Part shown: positions 59,659 through 64,000 of the stretch, piece by piece | Layout of the letters: each line of letters begins with the position of its first letter | How positions within the stretch are numbered: position 1 is the first letter of the stretch | Source: Echinarachnius parma | Lineage: Eukaryota > Echinodermata > Echinoidea > Clypeasteroida > Echinarachniidae | Length of the DNA stretch: 64,000 bases | Assembly (NCBI GenBank): GCA_037951105.1 | Contig: JBAMJV010011168.1 | Location: forward strand, 1 to 64,000 | Direction of reading: 5' to 3' | The notes under the pieces: model-generated | The model's input: only the letters and a program-made list of their open reading frames with translations | Told to the model about the DNA's origin: nothing | Database searches by the model: none | Translations under genes and position numbers: made by a program

Positions 59659-59892
59659 TTTCTTCCGCTGTCCTGACAACGATTGGGTTATTTCTAGCAC
59701 TTTCTTCATCTTTATTCCCCGCTGTTACATAAACAGTGTAGTCCAGATTATGTTTGCAGGCCAGTCAAGAGCAATGATTGACTTGTTAAATCAGTAACAA
59801 TCATCGATTCAGCACTTCCACCCGAGGATGAAAAGCTAATCCTGTAGAAATTCTGGCCACTCCTACACGGAAAATGAGGACTCTGGCAGAGC
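59659..59892 (-). pseudogene. Copy C exon 12: FN3-2, second part, two +1 insertions
   Basis: Recognisable pieces CRSGQNFYRISFSSS and LTSQSLLLTGLQT lie in a frame shifted from the exon start. One extra base lies near 59869-59878 (CCGTG where A has TTGTG), the other near 59749-59750 (ATTATG where A and B have ATATG). Net +2, so the remaining FN3 strands are out of frame. Confidence 0.75.
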
Positions 59893-60164
59893 CTAGAAAT
59901 GAAACGAGCATGAAGAGCTATATTGCGATGCATATGATATTACGCATTATAAATTATCATATTTACTCATACATGATTTCCGTGAAATAATGCTTTCACT
60001 ATAATGTTTATTTACTACTGCACTAAATTGATTTATAAATAATGATGAAGAAAAAGGAATACATTTGTTCTGCTTGCATTACCCTTTTACATAATCCGGT
60101 TAAACAATATACTAAACAATATACTTAGGAACATGTACTTAAACTGACTATATATAACTTTATA

Positions 60165-60430
60165 TACTACTAAAAAAAGGTTCACTTTTTTCTTAACTTG
60201 TATTTTTTCCAAGCTATGAGTGAGGTCTTACCTAATTCTTTCATTTTTTGTTTGACTACATGGTGTCCTCATTGGAATAAAAAAAAAAATGATACAAGAG
60301 ACATTATGCAACAACTGAACCACATGTGATATTGATTACAGTGTGTTTGAGGTCATTCAGGAGTAAAATATGTCATTTTATACTTTTATACACAAAATAG
60401 AAAGTGATCCTTAACTTTTTTTGAGTAGTG
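60165..60430. mobile_element. Mariner-type MITE, TA target site
   Basis: TACTACTAAAAAAAGG at the left, TTTTTTTGAGTAGTG at the right, TA flanks. Copy A has the unfilled AACTGACTATATTCACTC (about 8221). Confidence 0.8.
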
Positions 60431-60494
60431 TATATAATCACGAAACGATACACATTGATCACCATGTTCCCATAAAAGTAAAAGAAAGACCTAC

Positions 60495-60565
60495 CTGCCA
60501 GAAGACTTGTAGCTGCCTTGGATTCACTGCTTCCACCGCAACACCAGATGGTGAGGCACTGGGTA
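60495..60565 (-). CDS. Copy C exon 11: FN3-2, first part
   Basis: PSASPSGVAVEAVNPRQLQV then FWQ; acceptor CTGCAG, donor GTAGGT; 71 bases. Confidence 0.75.
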
Positions 60566-60790
60566 CTGCAGTAGAAAGAAAAATAATAACATGAACAATC
60601 ATACAATTCCTGTAAATATTTTATTATTGGAAAAGCTTTTTAAACAAAAATCAAGTAAGAAATGTGTTATGATCGTAGGTTGAAATATATCTTTTTCTTT
60701 CTCTAACCCACGCATCTCGGGCTGCTCCCATTAGTTTGTATGTAGCAACATGTTATATACACATGACATGTAGTGAGTTTATTTACTTAC

Positions 60791-61099
60791 TTCCACACAG
60801 CGTTCTAGCAATCGTTGTCGGGGATCTCGGACCAACGCCATTTGCTCCTTCCCTTGCGGCCGCCACACTGAACTCGTAGGCAGTGTCCGAGTCCAGACCA
60901 CTTACGGACGCAGACGTCATACTTGCTCCAACTGTCGCTGCCTGTATCCAGTGTTCAGCCCCATACCGAGTGACGTATGCTGTGTATTCTATGATCGGGG
61001 GATCCCCCACGTCATCGACCGTCCACCCTGACCATTGGAGGATAGCTGAAGAGGATGTCACGCTGGACACACTTGGTGGATCATCAAGTACAGGCAGCA
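60791..61099 (-). CDS. Copy C exon 10: FN3-1
   Basis: VLDDPPSVSSVTSSSAILQW, PPIIEYTAYVTRYG, AYEFSVAAAREGANG. 309 bases, as in A. Confidence 0.85.
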
Positions 61100-61430
61100 C
61101 TGGAAATGTGACACATTGGGAACAATAAATGACCAACACTTTGTAGAACGTGTTGTCTGCACCTCATGGTATGTATTATATCAAACTGACTATGTAAAGC
61201 CCTTTGAGCGTAAACTGTAAATGTTTAAGAAATACATGCTGCTTCCAATGTGCAATTGCTATGTAAGAGCTAAGTAGTTTATATCAATCATTACTTATTT
61301 CTGCGATAAGTTAGAATACGGAAGAAAGATTGTGTCTAGAAGATACAAGGTTTATATTATTAAAAAGTTTTTCTTAAAATGAATATGATATTTCTCTTTA
61401 GTACTACACATAAATACCAAGCTATCTTAC

Positions 61431-61715
61431 CATAAGTCAAAGTAGTCGTTGAAAAAGATACACAATTTTGACCAGCAGTGTAAACGCACAGATAATCTCC
61501 AGCATATAAATTGTTGACATCAAAGACGACAGCGAGCCCTCCATCCTCTTCCATACTATGATCCCTCACGATCCCATCATTTACAACCTGGGTTCTGTTG
61601 ATACGATAAAAGTTCACAGCCCCCTCATTTGGCAGCGGGTTGCCAGTGACGTGAGAGGTGAATGATACCATTGACAGAGGATTCACCTTCTCGTTGGGAG
61701 TAACCCGTGTTATTC
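61431..61715 (-). CDS. Copy C exon 9: Ig3
   Basis: Start ITRVTPNEKVNPLSMVSFT, then SHVTGNPLPNEGAVNFY and YAGDYLCVYTAGQN. The first Ig cysteine (SCHV in A, TCHV in B) is Ser here (TSHV), so the domain disulphide is lost. 285 bases. Confidence 0.8.
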
Positions 61716-61852
61716 CTGAAAAGAACGTGAAATGGAAAATTCAAAGAGTGTTATCAATACATTAATTTATAATATTCGGGAACCTGGTGTGCGACTTATT
61801 AGTTTGTTGGAAAGTAATAACAAAATCTAGAGGGGATAGAGAGGGTGTGTGT

Positions 61853-61873
61853 GGGGGGGGGGGGGGGGGGGGG
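61853..61873. repeat. Poly-G run
   Basis: About 20 G, after TGTGTGTGGGG, in the copy C intron between EGF5 and Ig3. Confidence 0.9.
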
Positions 61874-62314
61874 TAATGGATTATTGTATAGGCATGGAAC
61901 CGTGTAAACATATATTATGAATATTATGATAATAAATCAACCTAAATGTGGGGGATTTCTGTTTAAAAAAAAACCACATTGATCAAAATAAGGGTTACAT
62001 TGATTAGAAATACAATGTTTTTCATGTTGAGAATCTCACAAGAATATATAAGTTTATACAATAATTATGTAATTATAAAATTCTTGTCTAGGAGACAATG
62101 CAAGATGTAGACGTTGATTATGTTGATAACCATACTTGTTGCATGTACATTTCGTCAAACCAACACGTAATCTTTGAATAGAAATTAATTCCATGGAAAC
62201 ATTATCAATACGATTGAAAAACGTTTGGGTTATGTTTTGCGATAAGCTGATGATTAGTAGGACAATTAACGCCGATTGTATTAAACAGCTCCCTCAGTTA
62301 AATGTCTTGGTATA

Positions 62315-62784
62315 CAGGGTGTCCCCCTAAAAACGTAACGGGGCACGTCTTTTCAGTCAATTTGGTCGTGTAGTTTTTGAGTTAGGGCGTTGTGAGTGAC
62401 ACTATGTCAGGTTCCCATTTTTGTCAATTTTTACCAAGTCAGTGTCTGATAAATCGCATGTACTGCCCGTCATAGCATCCAACAACGAGCAATACACGCG
62501 CCATTGTTAGTGTGTTTGCAGCTGTGTGCCGAAGGAATGGGCATATTTGTTCTATAATATGACGGGCAGTACGCCCGATTTATCAGGCACTTGGTAAAAA
62601 TTTACAAAAATAGGAACCCGACATGGTGTCACACACATCGCTCTAAAACAAAAACTACACGTCGACAAAAAATGACTGTTCTTGGTATCGTTTTCCATTG
62701 GAAAAGACACCCTATCCGATGGATATATACATCTTGTTACTATATTTTGGGAAGTGCCCCGTTCGTTTTCTTGGGGACACGCTG
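62315..62784. mobile_element. MITE, TIR CAGGGTGTCCCCC, TA target site, second copy
   Basis: Same family as 3816-4353 (shares GGGGCAC, TTTTGTCAATTT-like and AAGTCAGTGTCTGATAAATC segments). Right end CAGCGTGTCCCC inverted, TA flanks. Confidence 0.85.
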
Positions 62785-63047
62785 TATAGGTGGCTACCCC
62801 AAAGTTAGCTTATTATAACGGATTTCACTATTAAACATAATACGAGCAGGCAATACTCTCTCCACACGCATGGTTAAAAGATGGTTTATCGATAAAATTG
62901 GTAAGCAATATTTGTTTTGCTAATAATCATTATATTCATTATAATCATTGTAACATAAAGGCTTTGTGACCGTTTTCTCTTGATTGGCAAAACCGAATTA
63001 GAACAGAACCAAAGTAAATACACACGTATAAGTTTGTAGCATCTTAC

Positions 63048-63179
63048 CATACTGACAATCTGGCTCAAGCCATTGCCCAATGCACTGTGTATTACAAATC
63101 CCAGTCACTTTGTTACATGCTTGATCCACGCAGTGGCACTGCTCAGCGCAATCGAGTCCGTAGAAACCTTCACGACATT
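63048..63179 (-). CDS. Copy C exon 8: EGF5
   Basis: CREGFYGLDCAEQCHCVDQ, CNKVTGICNTQC, PDCQYG. Exon and flanks are B-like, for example IGQWLEP. Confidence 0.8.
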
Positions 63180-63535
63180 CTGATTTGAAAAATGCAACAC
63201 AGTCTAATTACATGGCAAAGTTATAATGACTGTGTGATAAAACAAAACGTACACACGTTTGTTGCTCTGGTTTATAATATGTTGCAATTATGTTCTTTGC
63301 ACACATTTTCATTATTTGTATATTTTTAAAGACACAAGTAAGCTCACTTGAACATTCATTTGAAGGACATTTTTGTATAAGATATCTAACAACAGACACA
63401 AACGCGTCCATGCAGGCAATATACTGTGTACTGAACAATTCAGCAATATAAATTTTTTTATCATCGTGCATTTAAATGCCTAATGTTTACTTATATACAG
63501 TATCTTAAACACATATCAAATGAATTCACTCTTAC

Positions 63536-63691
63536 CTTCACAGAAGACCTGTCCATCATACACATTATACCCAGCAGCACAATCCTGTTGAGGACATTCC
63601 CCGGTATTCTTGTTACATGCAATATTGTCCACACAATGACACTTGTCAATGCATTCACTTCCATAGTAACCAGCATCACAGACATCAGGGA
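63536..63691 (-). CDS. Copy C exon 7: EGF4
   Basis: PDVCDAGYYGSECIDKCHC, CNKNTGECPQQDCAAGYNVY, FCE. 156 bases, phase 1-1; the most N-terminal exon of this copy in the window. Confidence 0.8.
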
Positions 63692-64000
63692 CTGAAATAA
63701 AAAAAAGAACACATTGTTAAAAACAACCATTACTCTCAACTTTCGCTTTGGGCAATTTGTTCATAATTCAAAACAGATGCGGCAATTTGAAGGGGAAATA
63801 CATAAGTATATTAGTTATGAATATACATAAATGGACCGTTGATCCTGCTCGAACAACATCATGTGTATTTATTGATGTATGTACAATTTTTTTAATTTTT
63901 TAATATAACATACCATTTTCCTTTTACTTGCGTATACAGATCAATGTTTTATATAATTGGCGGCTCTTTATAGATAGGTTTGATAATTAAAAGCATTATT
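63692..64000. other. Copy C intron, cut by the window end
   Basis: The last 30 bases (GGTTTGATAATTAAAAGCA) match B 41339 onward, so the EGF3 exon should begin about 25 bases beyond base 64000. Confidence 0.7.

Larger units (their letters stand above)
54614..64000. repeat. Segmental duplication unit C (partial)
   Basis: Starts with the same TTAAGATGTATA and CA-microsatellite flank as unit A, then gene C. Truncated by the window end. Confidence 0.7.
56832..64000 (-). pseudogene. Tie-like, kinase-lacking receptor, copy C (partial, two frameshifts)
   Basis: The 3' ten exons (EGF4 through tail) lie in the window; the rest is past the right edge. The last bases match intron sequence that in B lies about 23 bases before the EGF3 exon. 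Exon lengths equal those of B (or of A for FN3-1) except exon 12, which is 234 instead of 232 because of two separate one-base insertions. The first makes a stop about 10 codons into the exon; the second makes a stop at LQT. Using an AG ten bases inside exon 12 would bypass the first but not the second. It is either a young pseudogene or carries consensus errors. The tail keeps the YESP, YTEL, YANT and YEIPL motifs. Confidence 0.75.

Overview
The window is animal (metazoan) nuclear DNA. It is AT-rich and intron-rich, with CA microsatellites, long poly-G/poly-C runs and many short inverted-repeat transposons. No bacterial-style genes are present. The protein family and the repeat style suggest a marine invertebrate deuterostome, perhaps an echinoderm or other ambulacrarian. 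That placement is inference and is not proven by the sequence.

The coding content is one gene family in three head-to-tail copies, all on the minus strand. Each gene has 16 short exons with consensus splice sites. They encode a signal peptide, two Ig-like domains, a run of EGF-like modules, a third Ig domain, three FN3 domains, one transmembrane helix and a tail of about 90 residues with four tyrosine motifs. The extracellular order Ig-Ig-EGFs-Ig-FN3x3 is that of Tie (angiopoietin) receptors. No kinase domain follows the membrane helix: the reading frame stops inside a single last exon. The genes therefore look like kinase-lacking, Tie-like receptors that would signal through phosphotyrosine-binding partners.

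Copy A (5232-25423) has lost most of its third EGF exon and has a 28-base deletion that shifts the frame in the third Ig domain, so it is probably a pseudogene. Copy B (34584-52940) is intact: the 16 exons sum to 2988 bases, or 995 residues plus a stop. Copy C (56832 to beyond the window) has two single-base insertions in the second FN3 domain and runs off the right edge just before its third EGF exon. Copy C is also a mosaic, B-like at both ends and A-like in the middle, which points to gene conversion.

Layout: 1-2374 is a nested fold-back repeat. About 2880-30545 is duplication unit A (3' flank, gene A, upstream region). About 30545-54225 is unit B, and about 54614 onward is unit C. Paralogous empty sites date many insertions after the duplication: MITEs with TA target sites, MITEs with TTAA target sites, and a 2.7-kb element with an 8-9 bp target duplication in intron 1 of B. 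Intron 2 of gene A (15186-24020) is swollen from about 0.8 kb in B to 8.8 kb by a nested composite. Its core is an element with terminal inverted repeats that carries a strict 60-bp minisatellite, itself interrupted by a gypsy-type retroelement remnant.

Exon coordinates were fixed by hand from splice consensus, reading phase and three-way comparison. UTRs, promoters and upstream non-coding exons could not be located.
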